Below are positions 5,001 to 13,111 of a stretch of DNA of 17,932 bases, piece by piece. The stretch covers positions 1 to 17,932 of the forward strand of contig JAACEG010000001.1 in NCBI GenBank assembly GCA_011682665.1, read 5' to 3'. Under the pieces are notes generated by a model that saw only the letters and a program-made list of their open reading frames with translations, searched no databases and was not told the DNA's origin. The stretch's first letter is position 1. The number at the start of each line of letters is the position of its first letter. A program made the position numbers and the translations under genes. This DNA comes from Lysobacteraceae bacterium. GTDB lineage: Bacteria; Patescibacteriota; Patescibacteriia; JAACEG01.

Positions 5001-5684
5001 ATGTTAAAACAATATTATGTATTAGAAAAATTTTATTTTTTTTTGAATATTATAATCTTTTTTCTTACCGTGAGCATTATTCATTTAATTAAAGGTGATA
5101 TTAATATTAACGATAAGATAATTATTCAAGAGGAATATGCTGAAAGTTTTTTTATAATGATTTTATTTATTGGCTCATATTTATTATTCAAATTATACAA
5201 AAAGGAAATGAAAAAAATAAAAATAAATTTAGATGATGCCTTTAAATATATTGGGAAGGTAAATGTACAATTGCAAGAAATAGAAAAGAATTTTACTGGG
5301 TTTAAAAAATTTCCAGAAAATAAAAAAGAGTTTAAGAATATTCTAAAATTTTTTGCTGGAAATGCTTTATCTATTGTTAACTCTGATTGGGTTCTGATTA
5401 GAATAATAGATGTGAGCAATTTAAAAACTTTACGGGAATATGCGCAAGCTAGAGGTAATTCAATTTTACTTAAAAGCGAAATCTCCAATAAAATGCTTGT
5501 CGAAAATAAAATCATTAATAAGCATACTGTTGTAACATCCAGCCAAAATAATTTAGGTTTAAAGACCTATTTTATTTTTCCTCTCAAAAAAATTAGCAAG
5601 GAACAAAAAATATTAATAAAAACCATAATTAATGAATCAGAAATGATGTTTATAATCTTTAGCTCAAAATTTTATAAAAAATAA
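5001..5684 (+). CDS. Two-TM membrane protein with a C-terminal GAF-like domain, function unknown
   Basis: A 227-residue protein I cannot assign to a characterised family. It has two transmembrane helices (about 11-30 and 48-66) with a short polar loop between, then a charged, probably coiled-coil segment (about 67-98). A cytoplasmic C-terminal domain follows (about 105-227) with alternating strands and helices: a helix FKNILKFFAGNALSIV, a strand pair WVLIRIIDV, a loop with YAQARGNS, then TYFIFPLKK and a final helix. This layout resembles a small GAF-type sensor domain anchored to the membrane, but no ligand residues can be named. Composition matches its neighbours. Start at 5001 is the first ATG; no Shine-Dalgarno site. 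The 120 bp upstream show no other feature. Confidence 0.6.
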   Translation: MLKQYYVLEKFYFFLNIIIFFLTVSIIHLIKGDININDKIIIQEEYAESFFIMILFIGSYLLFKLYKKEMKKIKINLDDAFKYIGKVNVQLQEIEKNFTGFKKFPENKKEFKNILKFFAGNALSIVNSDWVLIRIIDVSNLKTLREYAQARGNSILLKSEISNKMLVENKIINKHTVVTSSQNNLGLKTYFIFPLKKISKEQKILIKTIINESEMMFIIFSSKFYKK

Positions 5685-5690
5685 TTATCT

Positions 5691-5794
5691 TGAATTACGA
5701 AATATCTTTGCAAGGAAGAACACCTCCGCCAGCTGGCGGACGAAAAAAAGAAGCAATCCCGAGAAAAGTTCTGTTGTTGCAAGGAGGAACCTGC
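5691..5794. repeat. Family B repeat, copy B2, with a nested 16-bp palindrome
   Basis: TTGAATTACGAAAT, TTGCAAGGAAGAAC and GAAGCAATCCC follow one another as in the reverse complement of bases 1-90. The perfect palindrome TCCGCCAGCTGGCGGA (5725-5740) interrupts the series. TTGCAAGGAGGAAC occurs again at 5777-5790, so part of the unit is duplicated. It joins family A copy A3 directly at about 5795. Confidence 0.65.
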
Positions 5795-5922
5795 TTTTTA
5801 CCTTACTTTAGAGTAGGCTAAAAAAATTTACCTGAAAAATTTGTCTCAAAATCTAAAAATTTTTACCCCATTGCCGACTGGCTAACTGGGATCGTTACAA
5901 AAACGCTCTCGTCACCAGCTCC
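5795..5922 (-). repeat. Family A foldback element, copy A3 (truncated, fused to family B)
   Basis: Minus orientation. The left arm, hairpin module (about 5866-5891) and central palindrome are present up to TTTTTACCTTACTTTAGAGT. The other arm (with gatgaaaattgcagtagaaac and the terminal repeat) is missing and replaced by family B sequence. The surviving end reads GCTCTCGTCACCAGCTCC followed by TAAATA. It carries several substitutions relative to A4 and lacks the 21-bp module. Confidence 0.8.
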
Positions 5923-6088
5923 TAAATATTATGGAATAAAAATTGTTAAGTAAGACATTTCTAAACCCCGCACCATTTATCAGCGGTTAATTATTTTTTT
6001 GATTAAAATTAAAATTATAGTCAAATGGCGCGAGGCATATTGCTGTATTAAGACATTATTATATTGCTTTAACTGACAACATATTTAA
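5923..6088. other. Spacer upstream of the DUF389 gene
   Basis: No gene is supported. CGCACCATTT (about 5970-5980) and AAATGGCGCG (about 6022-6032) form a 10-bp inverted repeat with one mismatch around an AT-rich middle. This may be an operator or an old repeat, of unknown role. Confidence 0.3.
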
Positions 6089-6117
6089 TTGACATTTATA
6101 TCACAATAATTTATAAT
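6089..6117 (+). promoter_or_regulatory. Perfect-consensus sigma70-type promoter
   Basis: TTGACA (6089-6094), exactly 17 bp, TATAAT (6112-6117). The predicted transcription start is about 6124, which falls on the ATG at 6122-6124, so the mRNA would be leaderless or translation would begin at the next ATG (6149). Confidence 0.75.
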
Positions 6118-6121
6118 TATA

Positions 6122-6811
6122 ATGTTTGATATATTCTTAAAAAAAATAATGGATAAAAAAATTTTAGAAATTAGAAAAGAAAAGCAGGAAAAAATTGTTG
6201 AAAAATTAATAGATAACAGCCGTTTAACTTTAGAATACGATTTATTATTAATTTTTTCAGCAGTTATTACCGCAAGCGGGATATTAGTTAATAATATGGC
6301 TGTTGTTATAGGAGGGATGTTGGTCACTCCTTTGTTAGTCCCTATTTTAACTATTGCCCTAGGGATCGCTTCTGGAGATATGAAAGTCACGAACAGATCT
6401 TTAATAAATTCAGCAAAATCAATTCTCATTATAATTATTACCGCTATCTTGATTTCTTTTTTCTTTTCTAATAATTTAACTCAAAATATAATAGTCACTA
6501 ATTGTTTAGATCACCATCCTTTATATTTATTAGTTGCTCTTTTTTCCGGGATAGCAGCCGCCTTTGCTTATATTAGCCCAAAAATATCAGAAGCCTTGCC
6601 AGGCGTAGCCGTAGCTGTTTCCTTAATGCCGCCTTTAGCTGTTTTTGGTATTGGGATAGGTCAATGGCAATTATTATTAATCAAAGGATCCTTAGTAACT
6701 TTTCTCCTTAACCTTATTGGAATTATTATGGGCTCTTTAATTGTTTTTTCTTTATCAAAATTTTATCGTGTTAGAAGCATTGCGCAAAGAGAAATTAAAA
6801 AGGAAGAATAA
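6122..6811 (+). CDS. DUF389-family integral membrane protein
   Basis: Up to 229 residues with about six transmembrane segments (roughly 39-56, 62-83, 99-117, 135-151, 160-181, 187-211). Family hallmarks are NNMAVVIGGMLVTPLLVPI (58-76), which corresponds to the DUF389 'VxIGAMLISPLMGPI' motif, and ALPGVAVAVSLMPPLAVFGIG (158-178). The physiological role of DUF389 proteins is not known. The start is uncertain: ATG 6122 lies only 4 bp after a perfect -10 box, which means either leaderless translation or a start at ATG 6149 (residue 10, MDKKILEIRKEKQ). Nothing family-specific is lost with the shorter form. It converges on recA with a 52-bp gap. Confidence 0.85.
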   Translation: MFDIFLKKIMDKKILEIRKEKQEKIVEKLIDNSRLTLEYDLLLIFSAVITASGILVNNMAVVIGGMLVTPLLVPILTIALGIASGDMKVTNRSLINSAKSILIIIITAILISFFFSNNLTQNIIVTNCLDHHPLYLLVALFSGIAAAFAYISPKISEALPGVAVAVSLMPPLAVFGIGIGQWQLLLIKGSLVTFLLNLIGIIMGSLIVFSLSKFYRVRSIAQREIKKEE

Positions 6812-6863
6812 CTTTAACAAGATATAACTATTCTTATATATAAACTTAATATTTATAACAAAT

Positions 6864-7913
6864 TTATAAAGCAGAACTTTCTTTTTCTTTTTCTTTAAGA
6901 GCCTCCCATACCTTTGCTTTAATTTCTTTAATTAGCTTTGGATTTTGCCTTAGAAAGTTTTTAGCATTTTCCCTGCCAACTCCTAATTTTTTGTCACCAT
7001 AAATATAAGAGTTCCCTGATTTATTTATAATTCCGTATTCAACTCCTGTATCTAAGACATCGCCTGAGACTGAGATTCCTTCGTTATACATAATATCAAA
7101 AACCGTATTTTGAAATGGAGGGGCAACTTTATTTTTGACTATTTTCGCTTTTACTCGATTACCAATAATTTTATCGCCTTTTTTGATTTGCGCGCTCCTG
7201 CGAACCTCAATCCTTATAGAAGAATAAAATTTTAAAGCCAAGCCTCCTGTTGTTGTCTCGGGATTTCCAAAAAATACCCCAATTTTTAAACGGATTTGGT
7301 TGATAAAAATCAGCACAGTGTTTGTTTTTGAAATAATTCCTGTTAACTTTCTTAATGCCTGACTCATTAAACGAGCCTGTGTTCCCATCTGTCGGTCCCC
7401 CATTTCTCCTTCTATTTCTGACTTAGGCACTAAGGCAGCGACAGAGTCAACAATAATTACGTCAACAGCGTTAGAACGAATCAACGTTTCAACAATTTCT
7501 AAGGCTTGTTCTCCAGTATCAGGCTGGGAAATTAAAAGTTCATCTATATTAATTCCAATTTTTTTTGCATATTTTGGGTCCAAAGCATGCTCTGCATCAA
7601 CAAAAGCCACGATTCCTCCTTTTTTTTGGGCTTCTGCAGCAATATGTTGAGAAAGCGTTGTTTTCCCAGAAGCCTCAGGTCCGTAAATTTCTATAATTCT
7701 TCCGCGTGGCACACCACCAATACCTAAAGCAATATCAAGAGATAAACATCCCGTAGGGATGGCATCAACGGAACTTCTTTTTACTTCGCCCATTTTTATA
7801 ATTGCTCCTTCCCCAAAACGTTGTTTAATTTGGTTAATAGCTTCTTCAGTCGCTTTTAATTTTTCACTTATATTTTTAGTCTTTTCTTGTTTGCTTTTTT
7901 CATTTTTTATCAT
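6864..7913 (-). CDS. recA: Recombinase RecA
   Basis: A full-length 349-residue RecA. Walker A is GPEASGKT (78-85), the Walker B strand is [11 protein letters not shown], and loop L1 lies near [22 protein letters not shown]. The NPETTTGG loop and the C-terminal GENAKNFL-like region (here [13 protein letters not shown]) are present. It forms ATP-dependent filaments on single-stranded DNA for recombinational repair. No intein or frameshift. The end has only two acidic clusters and finishes [17 protein letters not shown] on the minus strand lies about 30 bp upstream of the ATG, but its -35 match is weak, and I see no LexA box. Family A copy A4 fills much of the spacer upstream. Confidence 0.98.
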   Translation of the reverse strand: MIKNEKSKQEKTKNISEKLKATEEAINQIKQRFGEGAIIKMGEVKRSSVDAIPTGCLSLDIALGIGGVPRGRIIEIYGPEASGKTTLSQHIAAEAQKKGGIVAFVDAEHALDPKYAKKIGINIDELLISQPDTGEQALEIVETLIRSNAVDVIIVDSVAALVPKSEIEGEMGDRQMGTQARLMSQALRKLTGIISKTNTVLIFINQIRLKIGVFFGNPETTTGGLALKFYSSIRIEVRRSAQIKKGDKIIGNRVKAKIVKNKVAPPFQNTVFDIMYNEGISVSGDVLDTGVEYGIINKSGNSYIYGDKKLGVGRENAKNFLRQNPKLIKEIKAKVWEALKEKEKESSAL

Positions 7914-8336
7914 AAAATTAATTTTTAGTAAATATTTTTAGATTATAAATTAAATTTTTTTGCGAAAAACGAATAAAAATAATCTGCTTTAAATTCCAAT
8001 TTCCAAGTAGGGGCTGGTGACGAGAGCGTTTTCGTAACGACCCCAGTTAGCCAGCCGGCAACGGGGTAAAAATTTTTAGATTTTGAGACAAATTTTTTTC
8101 AAATTTTTTTAGCCTACCCTAAGGTTAGGTAAAAAAATTTGAAAAAAATTTGACCAAAAGATGAAAATTGCAGTAGAAACGGCTCTCGTCACCAGCCCCC
8201 AAATAGATTACAATTTTAAAATTCAAAATACAAAACAACTATTTTATCCCACGATATTTGCGGGATTGAATTTAGGATATTTTAATTTTGATATTATTTA
8301 GGATTTGTGATTTTGAATTTATAATTTATTCACCTA
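7914..8336. other. recA upstream region: repeat A4 plus AT-rich DNA
   Basis: No gene. 7914-8003 holds the recA leader and a -10-like TATAAT (minus strand, about 7941-7947); 8004-8205 is repeat A4 with its flanks. 8206-8336 is low-complexity DNA containing ATCCCAC and GCGGGAT as a small imperfect hairpin (about 8247-8267) and a 'ggatttgtgattttgaattt' phrase like that in the mrpF-mrpG spacer. Confidence 0.5.
8008..8201 (+). repeat. Family A foldback element, copy A4 (about 190 bp)
   Basis: A clean copy in plus orientation with the hairpin module (8041-8066) but without the 21-bp module. The inverted ends GGGGCTGGTGACGAGAGC (from 8010) and GCTCTCGTCACCAGCCCC (to 8199) are perfect. The central palindrome is around CCTACCCTAAGGTTAGG. 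The flanks CAAGTA (8004-8009) and CAAATA (8200-8205) match at 5 of 6 positions; since these begin with C rather than TA, they argue that the element proper is GGGG...CCCC with a 6-bp target duplication. Confidence 0.92.
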
Positions 8337-9083
8337 TTATTCTTTTACAACTAAAATTTTTCTGAATATAATATTTGTTTTACTATATTTTTTATTAGCT
8401 GTTATTTTTATAATATTAATTCCTGATTGTAAAATAATATTTTCAGTAAAGATACCGTCAATGTTGGTCAAAACATTTTTATTATTAATAAAAACATTAG
8501 CCCCTTTTTCTACTCTTCCTTTTATTGTTATTATTTGTTTTTCAATTACTAAATTATTTGGAGGATAAATTATTTCTATTTGAGGAGGATTAAAAATATT
8601 TTTTGCCTCAGCCCCAAGATAAGTAAAACATAATAAAAAAATAGCTATAATAGCAATATTTTTAAAAAATTTTGGTGTGATTAAAAAATGAAAATTATAA
8701 AAATTTAAAAATTTTTTAATTTTTGTGTTATTTTTTCTTTTTTTAATATATTGTAAACTTTTTATATGTTCAAACAAAAAATATTCACGTTCTAAATCTT
8801 CTAAACAAATATTAACATCAAGTCTTAAAAATTTAGCGTATTTTTTTACAAAATTTTTAATATAAATTTGTCCTGGCAACTTATTATAATTTCCTTTTTC
8901 TATTGCTAATAAATATTTTTTTTGAATATTAACAGCTTTTTCGGCTTCATCTATCTTAATATTTTGAGAAATCCTTTTATTGTTTAATTTTTTTCCTAAA
9001 ATATTATTTTGTCTTATCTCGCACTTTTGGTTTAATCTTTTGCGAAAAAACGCTGAATTTATTAATTCTTGAAAATTAAACAT
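8337..9083 (-). CDS. RodZ-like protein: cytoplasmic HTH, one TM helix, extracytoplasmic beta domain
   Basis: A 248-residue protein. Residues about 28-96 are an Xre/HTH_25 domain of the RodZ type (LGKKLNNKRISQNIKID, then KYLLAIEKGNYNKLPG and YIKNFVKKYAKFL). A basic linker (about 110-138) precedes a single TM helix (about 139-158). The outer part (166-248) begins PPQIEIIYPPNNLVIEKQ and has GRVEKGANVFINNK and DGIFTENIIL, the pattern of Ig-like/glucodextranase-B-type beta domains that cap many Gram-positive and CPR RodZ-like proteins. The RodZ role is to link MreB or the division machinery to the envelope; mreB is not in the window. The N-terminal 27 residues are unusual and could mean a later start. 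It lies between the ferritin gene and recA on the same strand. Confidence 0.75.
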   Translation of the reverse strand: MFNFQELINSAFFRKRLNQKCEIRQNNILGKKLNNKRISQNIKIDEAEKAVNIQKKYLLAIEKGNYNKLPGQIYIKNFVKKYAKFLRLDVNICLEDLEREYFLFEHIKSLQYIKKRKNNTKIKKFLNFYNFHFLITPKFFKNIAIIAIFLLCFTYLGAEAKNIFNPPQIEIIYPPNNLVIEKQIITIKGRVEKGANVFINNKNVLTNIDGIFTENIILQSGINIIKITANKKYSKTNIIFRKILVVKE

Positions 9084-9230
9084 AGATTGTTTATATATTT
9101 ATTTTTTTAAAAAAATATTTATAAATATAACATTATTATTTTAAAAATATTTTTTCTTCTTTTCGCAAAAATAAAAAAACTCACTAATAAAAATACAAAA
9201 TAATAAATAAACAGATTCAAATTATAATTA

Positions 9231-9527
9231 TTAGATACTGTTTTTTTCAATTTCTGAAATGTCTTTTTTCCCCTTAAAAAGATATTTTTTTAGCTCTTTT
9301 GCAAAATCATCGTCATTTTGCCTAAGCCATTCTATCAACATAGCGCTATGTTCTTTTTCTTCGTTTGCATTATGAATTAATATTTTTTTTAAATTTTCGT
9401 CTGTACAAACATCCGCTCTTTGGTTGTATACATCAATCGCTCCTAATTCTTCTTCAAGGGAGTCTAGCGCTCTTTTAAGGTCTAAAGTGTTTTTTGACAA
9501 ATTGTCTTTGTTCTCATAAAACATCAT
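9231..9527 (-). CDS. EncFtn-type ferritin-like protein without encapsulin tag
   Basis: A 98-residue protein (from the ATG at 9527) strikingly similar to encapsulated ferritins: SLEEELGAIDVYNQR, DVCTDENLKKIL, HNANEEKEHSAMLIEWLRQ and a final KYLF. Numbered in this form, the ferroxidase residues known from Rhodospirillum rubrum EncFtn (E32, E62, H65) correspond to E27, E57 and H60. The usual Trp after AVD is Val here. These two-helix proteins form ring-shaped decamers with iron sites at dimer interfaces, oxidise Fe(II) and need an encapsulin shell for storage. The C-terminus ends SEIEKNSI and lacks the (L/I)GIGSL-type targeting peptide, and no shell gene is in the window. An upstream in-frame ATG (9575) would add 16 non-family residues; I prefer 9527 or 9524. 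Confidence 0.82.
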   Translation of the reverse strand: MMFYENKDNLSKNTLDLKRALDSLEEELGAIDVYNQRADVCTDENLKKILIHNANEEKEHSAMLIEWLRQNDDDFAKELKKYLFKGKKDISEIEKNSI

Positions 9528-9618
9528 AATAATATAGTTAAAAAAATTAGTTAAATTTTTAATTAATTTTATCAAATTTCAAAATTTATTTCTTAAAATC
9601 AAAATTAATTATATTTTA

Positions 9619-9647
9619 ATTATAATATTAAATAAATCTTGCGTCAA
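9619..9647 (-). promoter_or_regulatory. Promoter of the EncFtn-type gene
   Basis: On the minus strand TTGACG (9642-9647), 17 bp, TATAAT (9619-9624). The predicted start near 9612 leaves a leader of about 85 bases before the ATG at 9527. The spacer and leader are AT-rich; no convincing Fur-type box could be recognised. Confidence 0.65.
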
Positions 9648-9682
9648 TCAAAATTTTGGTTTTAAAATTTTTACGCCTAAAT

Positions 9683-10582
9683 TTATTTTTCATTGAATAA
9701 ATTAGTACTCAAATATTTTTCTCCTCTATCTGGAAAAATAACCGCTATTACTCCTGATTTAATTTTTTTAGAAATTTCTATGGCAGCATACATAGCTGCC
9801 CCACTACTCATTCCAACAAAGATTCCTTCTTTCTTAACAATTTGCCTTGTCATTTCAAACGCAAATTTTGTTTCAACCATAATTGTTTCATCAATTTTTG
9901 AAGCATCATAAATTGAAGGGATTATTGCTTCTTTCATATTTTTTAATCCCTGAATATAATGATTTTTTACTGGATGAGCGCAAACAATTTTGATTTTTGG
10001 ATTATTTTCTTTAAGGGCTTTTCCTACTCCCATAATTGTGCCTGAAGTTCCTATAGCAGAAACAAAATAATCGATTTTCCCATTTGTTTGTTTCCAAATT
10101 TCTTCACCGGTTGTTTTATAATGCGCAATTTTATTATATTTATTTGAAAACTGATCAGGCATAAAATATTTTTTAGGATTTGCTTTAGTAAGCTCTCTTG
10201 CTTTGATTATCGCGCCATCAGTTCCTAATTTTGCATCAGTTAAGATAACCTTTTTGCCAAAAGCCTTGATCATTTTTATTCTCTCAGGAGAAACCGCTTT
10301 ACTCATAACAATTTCAACGTCATAACCCTTTACCGCCCCAATCATAGATAGAGAAATACCCGTATTCCCAGATGTTGGTTCAATTATTGTTTTTTCTTTT
10401 GTTAATAAGCCTTCTGCTTCTGCTTGTTCAATCATTTTTAAAGCTATCCTGTCTTTTATACTTCCAGTTGGATTACTCCCTTCAATTTTAGCATAAATAA
10501 TAACGTTTTTATTTGGATTTAATTTATTTATTTTAACAAGAGGAGTATCCCCAATAGCTTCTAAAATATTTTCATATCTCAT
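9683..10582 (-). CDS. cysK: Cysteine synthase (PLP-dependent, CysK/CysM family)
   Basis: A 299-residue fold-type II PLP enzyme. From M1 at 10582: GDTPLVKI (11-18), the PLP-lysine motif GSNPTGSIKDR (K43), the PTSGNTG loop (69-75) that binds the substrate carboxylate, the GTSGTIMGVG phosphate-binding loop, and a C-terminal PDRGEKYLSTNLF. It would make cysteine from an activated serine (O-acetyl- or O-phosphoserine) and sulfide, supplying thiols and Fe-S sulfur. The NPTGSIKDR form and short length suit either CysK or CysM, so the donor is open. The frame extends 22 codons further to a TTG inside repeat A5, but MRYENILEAIGDTPL is the family start. TATAAT lies 6 bp before this ATG, suggesting leaderless mRNA. 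Confidence 0.93.
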   Translation of the reverse strand: MRYENILEAIGDTPLVKINKLNPNKNVIIYAKIEGSNPTGSIKDRIALKMIEQAEAEGLLTKEKTIIEPTSGNTGISLSMIGAVKGYDVEIVMSKAVSPERIKMIKAFGKKVILTDAKLGTDGAIIKARELTKANPKKYFMPDQFSNKYNKIAHYKTTGEEIWKQTNGKIDYFVSAIGTSGTIMGVGKALKENNPKIKIVCAHPVKNHYIQGLKNMKEAIIPSIYDASKIDETIMVETKFAFEMTRQIVKKEGIFVGMSSGAAMYAAIEISKKIKSGVIAVIFPDRGEKYLSTNLFNEK

Positions 10583-10608
10583 AAAATAATTATAAAAAAT
10601 TATTAGAC

Positions 10609-10752
10609 TTGTTACATAATTAGTTTTGTAACAACCCCAGTTAGCCAACAGGCAACAGGGTAAAAATTTTCAGATTTTGAAGCAAATTTTTCAATCCTGC
10701 AATACTGCTGAGTAAAAGATGAAAATTGCAGGAAAAATTAATTATGCAACAA
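10609..10752 (+). repeat. Family A variant, copy A5, with different terminal repeats
   Basis: The core is recognisably family A: GTAACAACCCCAGTTAGCCA, the hairpin module (10635-10660), AAAAATTTT.AGATTTTGA.GCAAATTTTT and AAAAGATGAAAATTGCAG. The outer arms are not GGGGCTGG. They are another inverted pair, TTGTTACATAATTAGTTTT on the left and AAAAATTAATTATGCAACAA on the right, matching at about 18 of 20 positions. The central palindrome is replaced by a short TCCTGCAATACTGCTGAG stretch. It fills the gap between ftsK and cysK. Confidence 0.75.
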
Positions 10753-10770
10753 ATCTATTCTTTCTTCTTC

Positions 10771-12987
10771 TCAATTATTATTATTCTCTATATTTTCTAA
10801 AGTTTCTTTAGGGATTAAAACCTGCCTTTGTTTAGCACCGTCAGCCGGGCCGACAACGCCTAAATTTTCTAATGTCTCAATAATACGCGCGGCTTTATTA
10901 TAACCAATACGCATTCTTCTCTGTAAAAAAGAGATTGAAGCTTGTTGTGACATAACAACAATTTCTCGAGCCTCATTTACTAATCCTTCATCTTCTTCAA
11001 AATCATTATTTAAATTATCAATGCCATTTCCATGTCCTTCAACTATTTCCTCGTCATATTCTACTTCGTCATAATTATCCTTTAAATAATTAACTACTTT
11101 TTTAATTTCATTTTCAGATATAAAAGCGCCTTGCAATCTTTTTGGTTTGGAAACTTCTGTGGAGATAAAAAGCATATCACCTCTACCAATTAATTTTTCT
11201 GCCCCGCCACAATCTAAAATTGTCCGCGAATCCATAAGGGATGCAACGCTAAAAGCAATTCTTGAAGTTATGTTTGCTTTAATCAGTCCAGTAATGACAT
11301 TAACTGAAGGACGCTGAGTAGCAATAATTAAATAAATTCCGACCGCTCGTGACATTTGAACCAAACGAATAATAAGCGCTTCAATTTCATGCCCTGCCGC
11401 GGCCATTAGATCAGCCAATTCATCAATAATAATAATAATGCTTGGCATAATATTCCCGGAGGCTCTATAAGAAAAAATATCTCTATTTTTATTTTTTGAC
11501 AAAATATCAAAACGTTTTTCCATCTCCGAAACTGCCCATTTAAGCGCGTTTATAGTTTTTTTAACATCTGTAATTACAGGACACAAAAGATAAGGGATTC
11601 CATTATAAACAGGGAGTTCTATTCTTTTTGGATCAACCATTATAAAACGAAGGTTATCTGGACTATTTTGATAAAACAAATTTATAATAATAGAATTTAT
11701 ACAAATGGTTTTTCCTGAGCCTGTTGATCCAGCGATTAAAAGATGTGGATTTTTTGCAAAATCTGTCATCCAAATTTTTCCAGAAACATCTTCTCCTAAA
11801 CTTATCATTAAATTTGATAGCCTATTTTTAAATTCTTTAGAAGTTATAATGTCTCTTATATGAACCTTAGCGACTGATTTATTGGGAACCTCAATGCCAA
11901 CTAAAGATTTTCCAGGAATTGGCGCTTCTATTCTAATGGGATGAGCCGCTAAAGATAGAGAAATATCATTATTTAACGTAATAATCTGTGATAACTTAAT
12001 TCCTTCCGCTGGTTTTAGAGTATATTGTGTTACGCTTGGTCCTACACTGGTTTGCCCCATTTCAACTTCTATCCCAAAATTTTTTAAGGTTTTTTTGATA
12101 ATATGCGCATTATTAATAATATCTCCGCTCGTTGGTTTTTCTTTACTCTTTTGTAGTAAATCAATCGGTAAATCTATTTTTTGCTTCAAAAAATATTTTT
12201 TATTAAACTTTATTTTATCTTGCTCTCCTTTTAAATCTTCTTCTGAATTATTTATTTCGGATTGAATAAAATGTGGATCGTTTTCTTTATTATATTCATC
12301 ACGACATTCATCGCGCTGATTATCATCTTGATCAATCTGCTTTTTGTCTTTATATTTACTATATTTTTTTTGCTGTAAATAATTATATATTTTGTTTCTA
12401 AGCCGAGCTGACAAGATTGCTATTCTTTTAAAAAATATTTTTAAAAAAACAATGCCTCTTAATAAATCATCTAAAGAAATATTAAAGATTAATAAGGTAG
12501 ATCCGATAAAAATAGTTGCCAACATAGTCAGTCCGCCCCAAAATCCTAAAAAATAAACCAATGGATAGTTTAAAATAATTCCTATGTATCCTCCGCCTTT
12601 GCCTGCTGACGCGATTGCAAACGCCTGCTTTAAACTTTTCCATAAAGGACCGAACGGCAATGGCTGGGTTAATTGAATTAAAGCGTAAAAACTTAAAATA
12701 AAAAAAGTCATTGCTAAATAATGAATAACTTTTAACGCTTTTTTCCTCGCCGACACAAGAAGATAAACAATACCCGCTAACAAAAATGGAAATACAAAAT
12801 ATCCAACGCCAAAAAACTTTGCTAATATTTTCTCCAAGCCAAAACCAAAACGACCTGCTAAATGGAAAAAACTTAAAAAAGAAAGAATAATAAAAGCCAA
12901 TAAAATTACTATTACTAATCCTTTTTTGGCTTCTACATCAATTTCAAATTGATTATCATTTCTAACCCGTGTTTTTTTTAATCTCAT
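10771..12987 (-). CDS. ftsK: DNA translocase FtsK/SpoIIIE
   Basis: A 738-residue, complete translocase. Four or five N-terminal membrane helices (about 24-42, 60-80, 86-106, 132-170) anchor it, probably at the septum. A charged, low-complexity linker (about 200-265) precedes the motor. The alpha region is at 270-400; the beta ATPase has Walker A GSTGSGKT (420-427), Walker B IIIIIDELAD (516-525) and the sensor-like IIATQRPSVNVITG. The gamma winged-helix domain (about 668-728, ISFLQRRMRIGYNKAARI...) normally reads chromosome-orienting sequences. It pumps chromosomal DNA during division and helps resolve dimers. Length is typical for short-linker FtsK. The motor half has noticeably more GC than the linker, as conserved residues require. 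Confidence 0.96.
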   Translation of the reverse strand: MRLKKTRVRNDNQFEIDVEAKKGLVIVILLAFIILSFLSFFHLAGRFGFGLEKILAKFFGVGYFVFPFLLAGIVYLLVSARKKALKVIHYLAMTFFILSFYALIQLTQPLPFGPLWKSLKQAFAIASAGKGGGYIGIILNYPLVYFLGFWGGLTMLATIFIGSTLLIFNISLDDLLRGIVFLKIFFKRIAILSARLRNKIYNYLQQKKYSKYKDKKQIDQDDNQRDECRDEYNKENDPHFIQSEINNSEEDLKGEQDKIKFNKKYFLKQKIDLPIDLLQKSKEKPTSGDIINNAHIIKKTLKNFGIEVEMGQTSVGPSVTQYTLKPAEGIKLSQIITLNNDISLSLAAHPIRIEAPIPGKSLVGIEVPNKSVAKVHIRDIITSKEFKNRLSNLMISLGEDVSGKIWMTDFAKNPHLLIAGSTGSGKTICINSIIINLFYQNSPDNLRFIMVDPKRIELPVYNGIPYLLCPVITDVKKTINALKWAVSEMEKRFDILSKNKNRDIFSYRASGNIMPSIIIIIDELADLMAAAGHEIEALIIRLVQMSRAVGIYLIIATQRPSVNVITGLIKANITSRIAFSVASLMDSRTILDCGGAEKLIGRGDMLFISTEVSKPKRLQGAFISENEIKKVVNYLKDNYDEVEYDEEIVEGHGNGIDNLNNDFEEDEGLVNEAREIVVMSQQASISFLQRRMRIGYNKAARIIETLENLGVVGPADGAKQRQVLIPKETLENIENNNN

Positions 12988-13022
12988 AATTAAAACAGCG
13001 TTAAACTTTTAAATTTATTAGT

Positions 13023-13050
13023 ATTATAACAGATAAAAACACAAATACAA
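13023..13050 (-). promoter_or_regulatory. ftsK promoter (extended -10)
   Basis: On the minus strand TTGTAT (13045-13050), 16 bp, then TATAAT (13023-13028) with an upstream TG near the extended -10 position. The leader to the ftsK ATG is about 30 bases. Confidence 0.55.
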
Positions 13051-13068
13051 TAAGTTATTAAAAAAAAT

Positions 13069-13096
13069 AAAAGGAAATCAAAATTGATTCCCTTTT
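13069..13096 (-). terminator. Rho-independent terminator after the fabB-like gene
   Basis: On the minus strand AAAAGGGAATCAA (13096-13084) pairs with TTGATTTCCTTTT (13081-13069), one mismatch, and is followed by ATTTTTTTT. It starts about 16 bp after the TAG stop, so the ketoacyl synthase gene is separated from ftsK transcription. Confidence 0.75.
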
Positions 13097-13111
13097 TATT
13101 GATACTTTTTC

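Noticed and set aside
5126..5515. A 129-residue minus-strand frame
   Set aside because: It is antisense to the two-TM protein, with composition expected of a reversed AT-rich gene and no start context.
9183..9236. A frameshifted encapsulin-targeting peptide after the ferritin stop codon
   Set aside because: Reading all three frames past the stop gives no LGIGSL-like or similar hydrophobic motif.
10583..10648. Longer cysteine synthase start at a TTG
   Set aside because: The added 22 codons lie in repeat A5 and have no counterpart in the family, which starts near MRYENILEAIGDTPL.
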